Source of the DNA: Blautia sp.
Lineage (GTDB): Bacteria > Bacillota > Clostridia > Lachnospirales > Lachnospiraceae
NCBI GenBank assembly: GCA_029257805.1
Contig: JARIAR010000004.1
Span: forward strand, 37,034 to 101,033
Length of the DNA stretch: 64,000 nucleotides
Direction: 5' to 3'
The translations under genes were made by a program, and so were the position numbers. This document shows, piece by piece, positions 35,243-44,353 of this stretch (position 1 is the stretch's first letter; each line of letters starts with the position of its first letter). The notes below the pieces were generated by a model, which was not told where the DNA came from, made no database searches, and saw only the letters and a list, made by a program, of their open reading frames with translations.

Positions 35243-35271
35243 TTGCCACTAACTGTTTTTCCTGTTATAAT
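35243..35271 (+). promoter_or_regulatory. Sigma-A promoter of asnA
   Basis: TTGCCA (35243-35248), 17-base spacer, TATAAT (35266-35271). The ~70-base leader before the ATG is too short for a T-box and shows no such structure. Confidence 0.75.
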
Positions 35272-35345
35272 AAAGCAATACTGATGTTTAAAATAATATT
35301 AAAAATATTCCATACATCACAGCACTATATGAGGAGGCCCTTTCT

Positions 35346-36353
35346 ATGGAACAACTAAAAATTCCAACCGGTTATCATGCAGATCTCAATCTCCACGATA
35401 CACAGGTCGCAATTAAAACAGTAAAAGACTTTTTTCAACAGACACTGGCACAGAAACTTAATTTACTCCGCGTATCTGCTCCTATATTTGTAAATCCTGC
35501 CTCCGGGCTTAACGACAACTTAAACGGAATTGAACGTCCTGTAAGTTTCGATATTAAAGGACAAACAGAATGTGCCGAAATTGTCCATTCCCTTGCCAAA
35601 TGGAAACGCTATGCATTAAAAAAATACGGTTTTTCCCACGGTGAAGGTCTTTATACAGATATGATCGCCATTCGCCGTGATGAAGATCTGGATAATATCC
35701 ATTCTGTTTATGTTGACCAGTGGGATTGGGAAAAAATCATCTCTAAAGAAGAACGAAACATGGATACACTCATTCATACAGTCCGTACTATTTACAGTGT
35801 TTTACGCAAAACAGAAAAATACATGGCTGTACAGTATGATTATATAGAAGAAATCTTACCAAGAGAAATCACTTTTGTTACAACACAGGAACTTATGGAT
35901 ATGTATCCTGATCTGACACCAAAAGAAAGAGAATATCAGATCACCAAGGAAAAGGGCGCTGTTTTCCTCATGCAGGTAGGCAAAGCGCTGCGTGGCGGCG
36001 AACGTCATGACGGCCGTGCACCGGATTATGATGACTGGGAATTAAACGGTGATATCCTGGTTTACTACCCTGTCCTTGACATTGCATTAGAACTGTCTTC
36101 CATGGGAATCCGCGTAGATGAAGAAGCACTTGACCGCCAGTTAAATGAATCCGGCTGTAACGACCGCCGTGAGCTGGACTTCCAGAAAGCAGTCTTAAAT
36201 GCGGATCTGCCATATACCATAGGTGGTGGTATCGGACAGTCCAGAATTTGTATGTTCTTTCTCCGCAAAGCTCATATTGGAGAAGTACACGCTTCTATCT
36301 GGTCAGAAAAAACACGAAAAACAGCAGAAGAAAACGGAATCCCATTATTATAA
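35346..36353 (+). CDS. asnA: Aspartate--ammonia ligase (asparagine synthetase A)
   Basis: 335 residues, the family length. The class II tRNA-synthetase-like fold motifs are present: VSAPIFVNPASGLNDNLNG, VHSLAKWKRYAL, GEGLYTDMIAIRRDE, SVYVDQWDWEK, and the C-terminal GGGIGQSRICMF. It makes asparagine from aspartate, ammonia and ATP. A strong GAGGAGG site precedes the ATG. Monocistronic. Confidence 0.98.
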   Translation: MEQLKIPTGYHADLNLHDTQVAIKTVKDFFQQTLAQKLNLLRVSAPIFVNPASGLNDNLNGIERPVSFDIKGQTECAEIVHSLAKWKRYALKKYGFSHGEGLYTDMIAIRRDEDLDNIHSVYVDQWDWEKIISKEERNMDTLIHTVRTIYSVLRKTEKYMAVQYDYIEEILPREITFVTTQELMDMYPDLTPKEREYQITKEKGAVFLMQVGKALRGGERHDGRAPDYDDWELNGDILVYYPVLDIALELSSMGIRVDEEALDRQLNESGCNDRRELDFQKAVLNADLPYTIGGGIGQSRICMFFLRKAHIGEVHASIWSEKTRKTAEENGIPLL

Positions 36354-36360
36354 AATATCA

Positions 36361-36400
36361 GAGAGCGACGGGAAATCAATCTCCATCGCTCTCTTGTTTT
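36361..36400 (+). terminator. Intrinsic terminator after asnA
   Basis: GAGAGCGA (36361-36368) and TCGCTCTC (36386-36393) form a perfect 8-base stem followed by TTGTTTT. It lies only a few bases from the end of the convergent carboxypeptidase gene and may serve both. Confidence 0.85.
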
Positions 36401-36404
36401 ACTT

Positions 36405-37325
36405 TTATTCTTTTTTTTCAAAATGCTGGTAATCTATAGGGTTCGTCCACAACCCACCCCAACTAAATCCATATTTCTTAAAAATATTATAGCAGGCATC
36501 ATTTTCCACAATTACATGAGAATCTCCACATGTTCTATCTATGTACATCGATGCATTCTCATGACTCCAATTAGCCCCTCCTTCTGTATACCAGACATAA
36601 GGATTTTGCTGAGGATTAATATCGATTGCTCGCCCAAAAGCATGGTTAGAAAGCTTTCCGCTTCCTGTAGCCTCTCTATAACAAAAAGCAGAGGTATTAT
36701 TATGATCAATCGAATTACTATCTGATGAAGTTCCATCTCCCATCCAATAATCATCTACAAGATACATTGATTGTATCTCATATTCTATCTCAAATAACTC
36801 TCTAAAAACATGCAGTACATCCTCTGCAATTGCTGCATTTACAATCAACTCTCCTATTTGAACTTTATGTTCAAAGTTATAATGTGCAAGCTTTAAATAA
36901 CGCAATTCCGAAAGAGAAATATTATCATTTGCATAATAAGATTTTCCATTAATACGATTGTATACTGCATCGCCTTCTAAAATCTCATAAGATTTAAAAT
37001 ACTGCTCTTCACTTCCAATGACCATAAACTCATCCACTATCTGTCCTACTTCAAGAGTTTCTAATGATAATAACCGTTCCTGTTCAATATTAGCAACTTC
37101 TTCTGGCAACTTTTCAATTTTTTCTTTTTCTTTCTCCAACTGAACAACCTCATCCGACAATGCTTTATTCTTTTCCCGTAAAATCCCAATTTCTTCCTTT
37201 AACTGATTATTTGTATCATAATTTAAATAGTTTAAATAACTCAACCCCAAAACAGCACATATCAGTATGACATATGACACAATTAACAGAACACTCGCAA
37301 TTATATTTTTTTTCCTTTTTTTCAT
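36405..37325 (-). CDS. M15-family D,D-carboxypeptidase-like protein, membrane-anchored
   Basis: 306 residues: one N-terminal membrane helix (ASVLLIVSYVILICAVLGLSYL), a coiled coil (about 35-75), then a VanY/M15-type domain with zinc ligands in SNHAFGRAIDINP (HxxxxxxD) and the distal DYQHFE. Such enzymes cut D-Ala-D-Ala or related peptidoglycan bonds outside the membrane. It is the last gene of the long minus-strand locus, 12 bases after the zinc-ribbon/discoidin-like gene. A cell-wall hydrolase beside a pilus locus could open a passage for the fibre; that role is inference. Confidence 0.85.
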   Translation of the reverse strand: MKKRKKNIIASVLLIVSYVILICAVLGLSYLNYLNYDTNNQLKEEIGILREKNKALSDEVVQLEKEKEKIEKLPEEVANIEQERLLSLETLEVGQIVDEFMVIGSEEQYFKSYEILEGDAVYNRINGKSYYANDNISLSELRYLKLAHYNFEHKVQIGELIVNAAIAEDVLHVFRELFEIEYEIQSMYLVDDYWMGDGTSSDSNSIDHNNTSAFCYREATGSGKLSNHAFGRAIDINPQQNPYVWYTEGGANWSHENASMYIDRTCGDSHVIVENDACYNIFKKYGFSWGGLWTNPIDYQHFEKKE

Positions 37326-37336
37326 ATAATCTCCCT

Positions 37337-38200
37337 TTATTTTCCATACACTGTAATTTCTGTAATCGCTGTATCTTCCCAGTTTGTTCCTGGATATACA
37401 TCATCAATGATCAATTTCATGCTGTCTGCATTGACGGGCTTATTCACTTCCACCCACTCTACATCATGTTTTCCTGTAAAAGTCACCTGCCCCGTATAAT
37501 CTCCAAAAATAAGAGTCATTGTCTTCGGTTTCCCATTTCCTATATAATATCTATCTGTTTTCCAGTTTCCAAGCTTAAATGCTATATATTTCACTTCATA
37601 AATCTGGTCAAAACTAAAACTTACAGATTCATTAATTCCATATCCCGGAACCCCTTCTTGCCAGTTTGTATCATCTTTTCCATCAAATAAAAGCATGGGA
37701 TCATTACTTTTTCCTTTTTGTTCTATTGTAGATGTTGCATTTGCCGCAATGACCGGAAGCCTTCCATATCCCGACATATCAGGAGCTGTATTCATAAGAA
37801 TAGCTTTTACTTTTTCTGGCATCAAAGTCGGTGTCGGCTGCATAGGAATCGTATCTGTTTTTACTTCTCTACTCGCCTCTATTGCTTCTTTCGCACCTTC
37901 TTTAGATTCTTCTGCTAAAAGTTCTTTTGCCCGTTCTCCCACAGTCACTTCTTCATTGTTTTTCGATAACATAATATTTTTAAGATAAAATCCTACCCCA
38001 ACAGCTGCGATTGCAGTAACAAGCAAAACCGATATCACACTGATTAATATAATCCTAACTTTTTTCCCACTGCTTCTTTGTTTATCTTCTCTCTCTAAAA
38101 TATCCTTTTCTTCACAGATTTTTAGTTTTATAGGACTTCCACAATACGTACAAAATTCAGCATCATTATCAATCGGTTTTCCACATTCTTTGCAAAACAT
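37337..38200 (-). CDS. Zinc-ribbon membrane protein with discoidin/NADase-type glycan-binding-like outer domain
   Basis: 287 residues. An N-terminal double CxxC ribbon (CKECG...CTYCG, residues 3-22), a ~30-residue linker, one membrane helix (VRIILISVISVLLVTAIAAVGVGFYL), a Ser/Glu spacer, and a C-terminal beta-sandwich (about 150-287) with ATSTIE, LLFDGKDDTNWQEG and KYIAFKLGNW, the pattern of the NADase-type glycan-binding/F5-8-type-C-like fold. The topology puts the ribbon in the cytoplasm and the sandwich outside. Likely binds a carbohydrate or protein ligand; ligand unknown. One of ten zinc-ribbon proteins in this locus. Confidence 0.8.
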   Translation of the reverse strand: MFCKECGKPIDNDAEFCTYCGSPIKLKICEEKDILEREDKQRSSGKKVRIILISVISVLLVTAIAAVGVGFYLKNIMLSKNNEEVTVGERAKELLAEESKEGAKEAIEASREVKTDTIPMQPTPTLMPEKVKAILMNTAPDMSGYGRLPVIAANATSTIEQKGKSNDPMLLFDGKDDTNWQEGVPGYGINESVSFSFDQIYEVKYIAFKLGNWKTDRYYIGNGKPKTMTLIFGDYTGQVTFTGKHDVEWVEVNKPVNADSMKLIIDDVYPGTNWEDTAITEITVYGK

Positions 38201-38227
38201 AAATTTTTCTTCTCCTTTACTTTTTTC

Positions 38228-38368
38228 TTAGTACTCCCTTTCAATTCTGTCTAACAATTCTTTTCTCTGCTTATCAAATTTTTGTGGAAGAATGCATAGA
38301 ATAATCACACAAATCAAAACCCCTAAAATACCCAAAATAAACATCAATAACCCAACTGTAATTTCCAT
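38228..38368 (-). CDS. Small single-helix membrane protein (46 residues)
   Basis: An ATG at 38368 opens 46 codons ending with TAA at 38228-38230. Residues 4-28 are one hydrophobic helix (VGLLMFILGILGVLICVIIL), followed by a basic amphipathic tail (QKFDKQRKELLDRIEREY). It fills exactly the space between the kinase gene (14 bases upstream) and the zinc-ribbon gene (28 bases downstream). The ribosome site is weak (AGAGAG). No family recognised; the position suggests a small partner of the kinase or of a zinc-ribbon protein. Confidence 0.65.
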   Translation of the reverse strand: MEITVGLLMFILGILGVLICVIILCILPQKFDKQRKELLDRIEREY

Positions 38369-38381
38369 AGCGTCTCTCTTT

Positions 38382-40415
38382 CTACCGTTGTATCCATCCA
38401 TTTACAACAGCCTGCTCATATAGTTCTTTCAGCCGATCCATTTCTACATCATTTACATTATTAACAAGCTGATCCTGATAAAAATCCTGCGCCTTGTTAT
38501 AATACGTTTTAAATTCCTCATAATTTTTTTCTCCGTTAGGCAACAGAGACTGTTTTGCAACTTCAAGTAAAGCAAGACTTTTATATGTTTTATAATTATC
38601 TCCATAATCAACTAACATCTGATTTAAAATTGCAGATGCATTACCATAATCATGTACATTTTGATATAATACAGCAAGATTATAGTCTGTATTATAATTT
38701 CCCATACCCTGTTCTTTGATCTTTTTAAACACTTCTATAGCTTTCATGTCATATAATAAATCACCTGTATATTTTGATATATCTCCATATACCTGACCAA
38801 GTTGTTCCAAAATCCCAATATTATACGAAGCTGAAAGAGCTTCCGCTGCCTCTTCCATAAGTTCTTCCTTCTCCAACAAAACTTCCATACCATCTCCCAT
38901 AGTATCCAGACATTTTTCTGTCATAATATAGGCTCGCATTTTTATATATTCATCTTTTGTATTTTCTATACATTGTTCAAATATATTTTTAGCCTTTCCA
39001 TAATCTTTAGATGCATATGCAAGTTCCCCTTCTACATACTTTATTTCTACGGAATCTAATTGTTGATTTTTGGCTTCTTGAAGTGCTACCTTAGCTGCCT
39101 CTATATCTCCGCCATGTGCAAGAGCAATGGCATAATCTCTATAATAATCCTCTTCATCTGGTTTAATTTCAATTGCCTGCTTATAACATTTTGCCGCCTG
39201 ACTATAATTTTCCTGTTTTTCATAAGAATTTCCCAACAAATAATAAATATTATTTAAAGACTCGCTTTCTTTTGTGATATCCGAATTATTCAATATTGCA
39301 GATTGAATAAATTCAATATTATCCCCATATTGACGTTGTCGATCCAATGCCAGGGCTTTTTGATAATACGCATCCAGCCTTCCCGGATATAAATTAACTG
39401 CTTCTTGAAAATATGAGTCAAAATAATCAAAAGATTCTTCTGCAATACACTCTGCCTCTTTTCTAATTAACTGTTCATATCTCTTTTGCTTTTCTGTATC
39501 CATCCGAAAATATCCATTGATGGCAACTCCAGCAAATAAAAACATTCCCATTGCTATACATAAATATATCATTTTTTGCTTTTGAAGAAGATGACGATAC
39601 CTTTTATCCTTTATTTGAATATTTTTTAAATCCTCCAAAAGTTTTTCTGAATCTTGGTATCGCTTTCTTGGATTGGGTTCCAAACACTTCATAATAATTG
39701 AAGCAAATATATTATTTATTTTTCTTCCCTTATTTCTGATATCCTCTACGTATCCATTTGCATCTGGCACTGGTTTTTGTCCGGTAAAAATATGATAAAT
39801 TGTTGCTCCAAAACTATATATGTCTGCTCTCTCATCTACCGTTTTCCACTTATGCCGATCTAGCTGATCCCTATTATATTTTAATGCAAGAATTTGCTCC
39901 GGAGCCGCATATCCATTTGTAAATCCCGTTACCCATGCACTATTTCCATCAAGGCTGGCAGAAATATTAAAATCTATAAGGCATATATTCCCATTTGGCA
40001 TAAGCATAATATTTCCAGGTTTTAGATCACTGTGAATAATAGGCGGAGTCTGACCGTGAAGGTATCTTAATGTAGCACATATCTGTTGTGCCCATATTAA
40101 TACAGATTTTTCCGGAAAAATAGTTCCTGCATCAAGATACTGCTTGAACGAATTTCCAGGAATATAATCCATAACCGTATACACATCTCCATCTATTTCA
40201 AGAAAATCTAACACCTGAGGAAGACAAGAATGGCGAAGATTTTTCAGTACATCCACTTCTGCTCTGTTATTTACAAAATCTTTTATTTCTGTCTTTATTT
40301 TTTTTAACACTACTTCTTTTCCAAGATTTCTGTGATACGCTTTATAAATCTCCCCACTGTTTCCTTCACCTATTTTTCCTAATACCTCATAAATATCTGA
40401 AATTTGCCTACGCAT
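38382..40415 (-). CDS. Transmembrane Ser/Thr protein kinase with C-terminal TPR repeats
   Basis: 677 residues. Kinase domain (about 8-270): GKIGEGNSGEIYKAY, VVLKKIK lysine, HSDLKPGNIM catalytic loop, then IDFNISAS, a DFN in place of DFG, and APEQ. One membrane helix (MIYLCIAMGMFLFAGVAINGYF, about 290-312) is followed by ~350 residues of TPR-like helices (YYLLGNSYEKQENYSQAAKCYKQAIEIKP is the clearest). With the kinase in the cytoplasm the TPRs would be outside, an uncommon sensor arrangement. It lies in the Tad/zinc-ribbon locus next to an FHA protein, the expected reader of its phosphothreonines. No phosphatase is in this locus. Confidence 0.88.
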   Translation of the reverse strand: MRRQISDIYEVLGKIGEGNSGEIYKAYHRNLGKEVVLKKIKTEIKDFVNNRAEVDVLKNLRHSCLPQVLDFLEIDGDVYTVMDYIPGNSFKQYLDAGTIFPEKSVLIWAQQICATLRYLHGQTPPIIHSDLKPGNIMLMPNGNICLIDFNISASLDGNSAWVTGFTNGYAAPEQILALKYNRDQLDRHKWKTVDERADIYSFGATIYHIFTGQKPVPDANGYVEDIRNKGRKINNIFASIIMKCLEPNPRKRYQDSEKLLEDLKNIQIKDKRYRHLLQKQKMIYLCIAMGMFLFAGVAINGYFRMDTEKQKRYEQLIRKEAECIAEESFDYFDSYFQEAVNLYPGRLDAYYQKALALDRQRQYGDNIEFIQSAILNNSDITKESESLNNIYYLLGNSYEKQENYSQAAKCYKQAIEIKPDEEDYYRDYAIALAHGGDIEAAKVALQEAKNQQLDSVEIKYVEGELAYASKDYGKAKNIFEQCIENTKDEYIKMRAYIMTEKCLDTMGDGMEVLLEKEELMEEAAEALSASYNIGILEQLGQVYGDISKYTGDLLYDMKAIEVFKKIKEQGMGNYNTDYNLAVLYQNVHDYGNASAILNQMLVDYGDNYKTYKSLALLEVAKQSLLPNGEKNYEEFKTYYNKAQDFYQDQLVNNVNDVEMDRLKELYEQAVVNGWIQR

Positions 40416-40435
40416 TTCTTTTCCTTTCCAGCCTA

Positions 40436-42013
40436 TTAATCAAATGTTGTATTATTTTTTATATTTGTATACATAGTACCATTTCCATTTTCTACATTTT
40501 CTGTGACAATTACCATATCCTCAATTCCCGTTTCCTTAATTGACACCCCCTCGCTTAATAAATTCGGATTATCTATTCCTTCATTTATCCAGGAACCACT
40601 TAATCCTGTTGCAGTAAGATTTGCCACAAATGCTTCCGCATCTGAGCCATTTATACTCGATGCCTCTGCAGTACTGAAAATACTTCCATCCTGACTGATA
40701 CTATAAACCGATACAAATACTTTTGCACACGGAGAACCATCACCTGCGTTTACACCTGTGTAATGCTCTACAATACCTACATAATAACCATTTCCATTTT
40801 CCTTTATAAAACATTCCTGCATCCCTTTATAATCTGCAGTTTCCAAGATGCCCGAAATGCCATTTGATGCTGCAGCAGTACCTTTTAATACCGCTATGCC
40901 GTCCTCTACCATATATATATCAAACATAATCTTTCCATTTTTCATAGAAATGACAAGAAGTTCTTTGCCTCCATCTCCATTAAAATCGCGACACTCAATT
41001 CCCAAAGTTCCGTTAAGTTGCGCAACAGAACCAGCTTCATCTTCATAATTATATAAAGTGGATATCTCTCCCCGAGGTACATATGGGTTTTGTGCAAGAA
41101 TCGTTTCATGTGCATAATCTGCAAGTACTTCGTCTGGTACAAGCGCATCCTCCTGCACTTCTATATCATCTGATCCTTCCGGTACCGACTCTTCTTCTAT
41201 TTGTTCCGATTTCTCCGGTTCTTCTGTCATCTCTGGAATTAATGTCTCTAGTTCTCCGAATTCTTCTACTATCTCCGGTGTTGGTGTGACTTCCGGTGTT
41301 GGTGTAACTTCCGGTGTTGGTGTGGCTTCCGGTGTTGGTGTATCTTCCGGTGTTGGTGTGGCTTCCGGTGTTGGTGTATCTTCCAGTGCTTCTGAAATCT
41401 CTGGCTTTTTTACTATTTCCGGAGTCGGTGTTACATTTACAATAGGATCTGTATGTGTGACAATATAAATAATCATATTTCCTGCTGTCTCTGCTGCATT
41501 TTTATCCTGATTAGATTGACTATCTATTACGCTTTTACATACACTTTGATAATACTCTTCATTACTCTTCCATTTTTGTACATACTTTTCAGCATTCGAA
41601 ACAGACATGCCCTGCATGTTTTCAGATGCCTTTTCCAAATACTTTAATGCCTTATCCGGTTTCTTTTGTCTACTATATGTATCTGCCAATCCCATAGCTG
41701 CATCTGGAGATTTTTCATCAATCTTCAATGCTTCATTAAATGCAATCTCTGCATTTTTATAATCTGCTTCTTTTAAATATTTATTTCCCATATCTAATTT
41801 TGCCTGCAGTCGATTTGCTGAAGTTGTTTTTGGAAGAAGGAACACAGATACCATAATCCCTAATAAACAAATACATCCCACTCCTACTGGAAGAAAAATC
41901 ATCTTACTTTTTTTAGATTCTCTTTTTCTAATTTCCATACCGCAATGATTGCAAAATTTTTGTTTCTTTCGTATCTTCTTTTTACAATTCGAACATTTCA
42001 ATCGTCTCACCAT
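40436..42013 (-). CDS. Zinc-ribbon membrane protein with TPR and Thr-Pro-Glu repeat linker
   Basis: 525 residues: an N-terminal CxxC ribbon (CSNCKKK...CNHCG), one membrane helix (FLPVGVGCICLLGIMVSVFLL), two TPR-like units (about 70-140), a TPTPEx repeat of 6-residue units (about 205-245), an acidic Glu-rich stretch, and a C-terminal domain with ECRDFNGDGGKELLVIS, a D-x-D-x-G calcium-loop-like motif. The outer domain resembles FG-GAP-type 'readout' domains also seen in two other proteins of the locus. Function unknown. It lies between the FHA and kinase genes. Confidence 0.78.
   Translation of the reverse strand: MVRRLKCSNCKKKIRKKQKFCNHCGMEIRKRESKKSKMIFLPVGVGCICLLGIMVSVFLLPKTTSANRLQAKLDMGNKYLKEADYKNAEIAFNEALKIDEKSPDAAMGLADTYSRQKKPDKALKYLEKASENMQGMSVSNAEKYVQKWKSNEEYYQSVCKSVIDSQSNQDKNAAETAGNMIIYIVTHTDPIVNVTPTPEIVKKPEISEALEDTPTPEATPTPEDTPTPEATPTPEVTPTPEVTPTPEIVEEFGELETLIPEMTEEPEKSEQIEEESVPEGSDDIEVQEDALVPDEVLADYAHETILAQNPYVPRGEISTLYNYEDEAGSVAQLNGTLGIECRDFNGDGGKELLVISMKNGKIMFDIYMVEDGIAVLKGTAAASNGISGILETADYKGMQECFIKENGNGYYVGIVEHYTGVNAGDGSPCAKVFVSVYSISQDGSIFSTAEASSINGSDAEAFVANLTATGLSGSWINEGIDNPNLLSEGVSIKETGIEDMVIVTENVENGNGTMYTNIKNNTTFD
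41274..41386. repeat. 18-base tandem repeat coding for TPTPEx units
   Basis: About six copies of a GGTGTTGGTGT..CTTCC unit (plus-strand reading) follow each other without spacer inside the zinc-ribbon/TPR gene. Units are nearly identical, so copy number is likely to vary by slippage in steps of six residues without breaking the frame. Confidence 0.85.
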
Positions 42014-42021
42014 TCCTTCCG

Positions 42022-43044
42022 TTACTTATTTTCATAAAATATAAATTCTTCATCAGCCATTTGAATTCTACAAGAATCTGTAAGCTTTACAGATTCTCCA
42101 GGTATTACCTGCTTACCATCAACATAAGTAAAATTACTGGAATGGCAATCCTCTAAATAATAAAAACCGGATAAGTACCGCACTATACAATGAATCCTAC
42201 TAAGTGCTGGATTATTTTGCACACATATGTCTACATCAGATATTTTTTTACCAATTCTACATGGACTCTTCTCTATAAAAAATTTTTCCTGAGTTCTAAG
42301 GCGAACAAGCGTTGCCCGAAACATCTGATGGGTATTTAACAATACTGTTCCTTCTTCATCTCCCGAATCTAGAAGAACTGTCTTTTCTTCCGGTGCCACT
42401 AAACCCACAGGCATTCCAGTATCTGAAATAGAGGAAAATATATCCTCTTCTTCCAACATAGGTTCTTCTTTCTTCTTTTCCCAAAAATTTCTTTTCTTCT
42501 TAGGTATATTTCCCGCTTCTTCAAAAAAGTCTAGGCTTTCTGGAACCGGTGGGATTTCTGGAAGAGGTGCACCACAAACCTTCCCTGTACATGTTGCATT
42601 AATACTAAGATCTTTTTCAGTTTCTACAATATATGATTCTTGAATTTTCCTCTCTTTTACCGCTTCTTTTTTAAGTGGAATACAAATAAAAAGTACCTCT
42701 CCTGTCTGATCATCCACATAGAGATATTGCTGTTCCAAAATCAATTCTTCTTTTGGTATATACCATTGCTTTAATTCGTCCACTGCATACTGTATTCGTC
42801 TTAGCATAGCTTCCTTTTCCATGGAATCTGCCATTTCCATCCAAGCCATCATATTAATTGCTCCTGAAATATCATAACGGAACGAATATCCATAATCCTT
42901 TTTTTCCATTTTAGTTTTTAAAAGGCAAAAAGACTCTGGAAGATTCTTCATCATATTCCATGTAAGCAAGTCCAAAGATTCTCCCTCTGTAGAATCATAT
43001 ATCATATCTGCTCTTCCATTCGAAAAATCATATCTAAAATCCAT
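42022..43044 (-). CDS. DUF6382-FHA domain protein
   Basis: 340 residues from ATG 43044, preceded by AAGGAGGAG; the frame extends upstream without a ribosome site. The N-terminal ~150 residues (MDFRYDFSNGRADMIY...) match the DUF6382 type found in front of FHA domains in Clostridia; a charged linker follows, and a C-terminal FHA domain (about 255-335) with CRIGKKISDVDI, LSRIHC and SSNFTYVDGK, which contain the Arg/Ser/Asn phosphothreonine-binding residues. It should read phosphothreonine on a partner. It is soluble, two genes upstream of the Ser/Thr kinase. Confidence 0.88.
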   Translation of the reverse strand: MDFRYDFSNGRADMIYDSTEGESLDLLTWNMMKNLPESFCLLKTKMEKKDYGYSFRYDISGAINMMAWMEMADSMEKEAMLRRIQYAVDELKQWYIPKEELILEQQYLYVDDQTGEVLFICIPLKKEAVKERKIQESYIVETEKDLSINATCTGKVCGAPLPEIPPVPESLDFFEEAGNIPKKKRNFWEKKKEEPMLEEEDIFSSISDTGMPVGLVAPEEKTVLLDSGDEEGTVLLNTHQMFRATLVRLRTQEKFFIEKSPCRIGKKISDVDICVQNNPALSRIHCIVRYLSGFYYLEDCHSSNFTYVDGKQVIPGESVKLTDSCRIQMADEEFIFYENK

Positions 43045-43054
43045 GTTCTCCTCC

Positions 43055-44344
43055 TTAATAAACATCAAGCTTAATCAATTTCCACATTTCTTTTATTTTT
43101 ACCGGAGCAACTCCAAGAGAATTAAATGACTTAGCCGAATCAAAAGCAGGTTCAATAACAAAATCTCCATTACTCTTGATATATCCCCATTTCCCATTTT
43201 TTCTCACAGGAGCATATCCAATAGACGAAAAACTTTTTGCATCTTCATAGGACGATAATTCCAATTCCTTTCCATCTGTTGTTATAAATATCCATTTTCC
43301 TGATTTTTTCACTGCCGCAGGTTGTTCAGAAACAAACGCTTTCACCTCTTTATATATATTTCCCACCTGCATCCCTTTTTTATTAATCAGATGATAGTCT
43401 TCTCCACTTTTTACAAACACTACACCATTTCTGGAACAGAATCCCCAGTCATCTCTCACCACTTCATCAAATTCAAATTCTGTAAGGTTTTCAAAATTTT
43501 CTCCTATAATTGCCCATTTTCCATTTTTCTTTACTGCCCCCATGCCATTTAAAACTGGTGTCAGATCATCATAGACAAACTCTGTCACTGGTTGAAAATT
43601 CTCATTTAAATAGCCATATTTTCCTTCTTTTCTGGCCGGAATAATATTCTGATTAGCAATACCCAAAGACTCATAGGGTTCTTCTGGGACACGTCGCTTA
43701 TAATTATTTACATCGATATAATAATATTTATTATCTTTTTTGACTGGAGCAAATCCATTACTTCCAAACAATCCTATCTGCTCATATTGTGGATAAATAA
43801 CCTGTCCACCGGCCGCATCTAAAATACCATATACTTCTCCAGATTTAATTTTCATATAATTTCCACAAGTATCTGTAATGCCATCAAATTCCCCCTCTAA
43901 AAATTCGTATTCACCCGCAAGTAATTTCAATTTTGCATCTATTGCTTCCGAATTCTCTTTTGCTGCTGCCTGTGTCTTTAAAAGAGAAATTGCATCTTCT
44001 TTACGATTTTCTTCCAAATAATAATCTGTAAGCTTAAAAATCGCCGCTTCATTATCTCCCTCTATTTGGATTGCTGACATACAATTTAATTCAAATCCCT
44101 CCTTATCTCCCAACAGGTAACAATCATCTGCTATGCGCAAATACAAATCTCTATTCTCCGGCTCATAGGACAATGCTTTTTTATAAGAAAGAATAGCATC
44201 ATAATAAATTTCATTTTTCTCAAATTGCTTCGCATCATCCAAATATCTCTTATATTCTAATGGCTTTTTTACAGATGTACTTACCGTTATATAAAGCGCC
44301 GCTCCCCATAAAAAAATCACCATTGCAATTATTATTTTTTTCAT
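43055..44344 (-). CDS. Membrane-anchored TPR and WG-repeat protein
   Basis: 429 residues: an N-terminal signal anchor (IIIAMVIFLWGAALYITVS), two or three TPR-like helical pairs (about 30-130), then at least six WG-type beta repeats (units such as PARKEGKYGYLNENFQPV, AVKKNGKWAIIGE, PVRKNGKWGYIKSNGDFVI). No zinc ribbon is present, unlike its relative at 58356-60038. WG repeats form extracytoplasmic binding surfaces of unknown ligand. It lies between the prepilin peptidase and FHA genes. Confidence 0.85.
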   Translation of the reverse strand: MKKIIIAMVIFLWGAALYITVSTSVKKPLEYKRYLDDAKQFEKNEIYYDAILSYKKALSYEPENRDLYLRIADDCYLLGDKEGFELNCMSAIQIEGDNEAAIFKLTDYYLEENRKEDAISLLKTQAAAKENSEAIDAKLKLLAGEYEFLEGEFDGITDTCGNYMKIKSGEVYGILDAAGGQVIYPQYEQIGLFGSNGFAPVKKDNKYYYIDVNNYKRRVPEEPYESLGIANQNIIPARKEGKYGYLNENFQPVTEFVYDDLTPVLNGMGAVKKNGKWAIIGENFENLTEFEFDEVVRDDWGFCSRNGVVFVKSGEDYHLINKKGMQVGNIYKEVKAFVSEQPAAVKKSGKWIFITTDGKELELSSYEDAKSFSSIGYAPVRKNGKWGYIKSNGDFVIEPAFDSAKSFNSLGVAPVKIKEMWKLIKLDVY

Positions 44345-44353
44345 GTCCTCACC

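Noticed and set aside
35272..35345. T-box leader in front of asnA
   Set aside because: Only about 70 bases and no T-box sequence or terminator/antiterminator pair.
41286..41468. Plus-strand ORF with TSGVGV repeats
   Set aside because: Mirror of the TPTPE repeat of the minus-strand gene; no ribosome site and no family.
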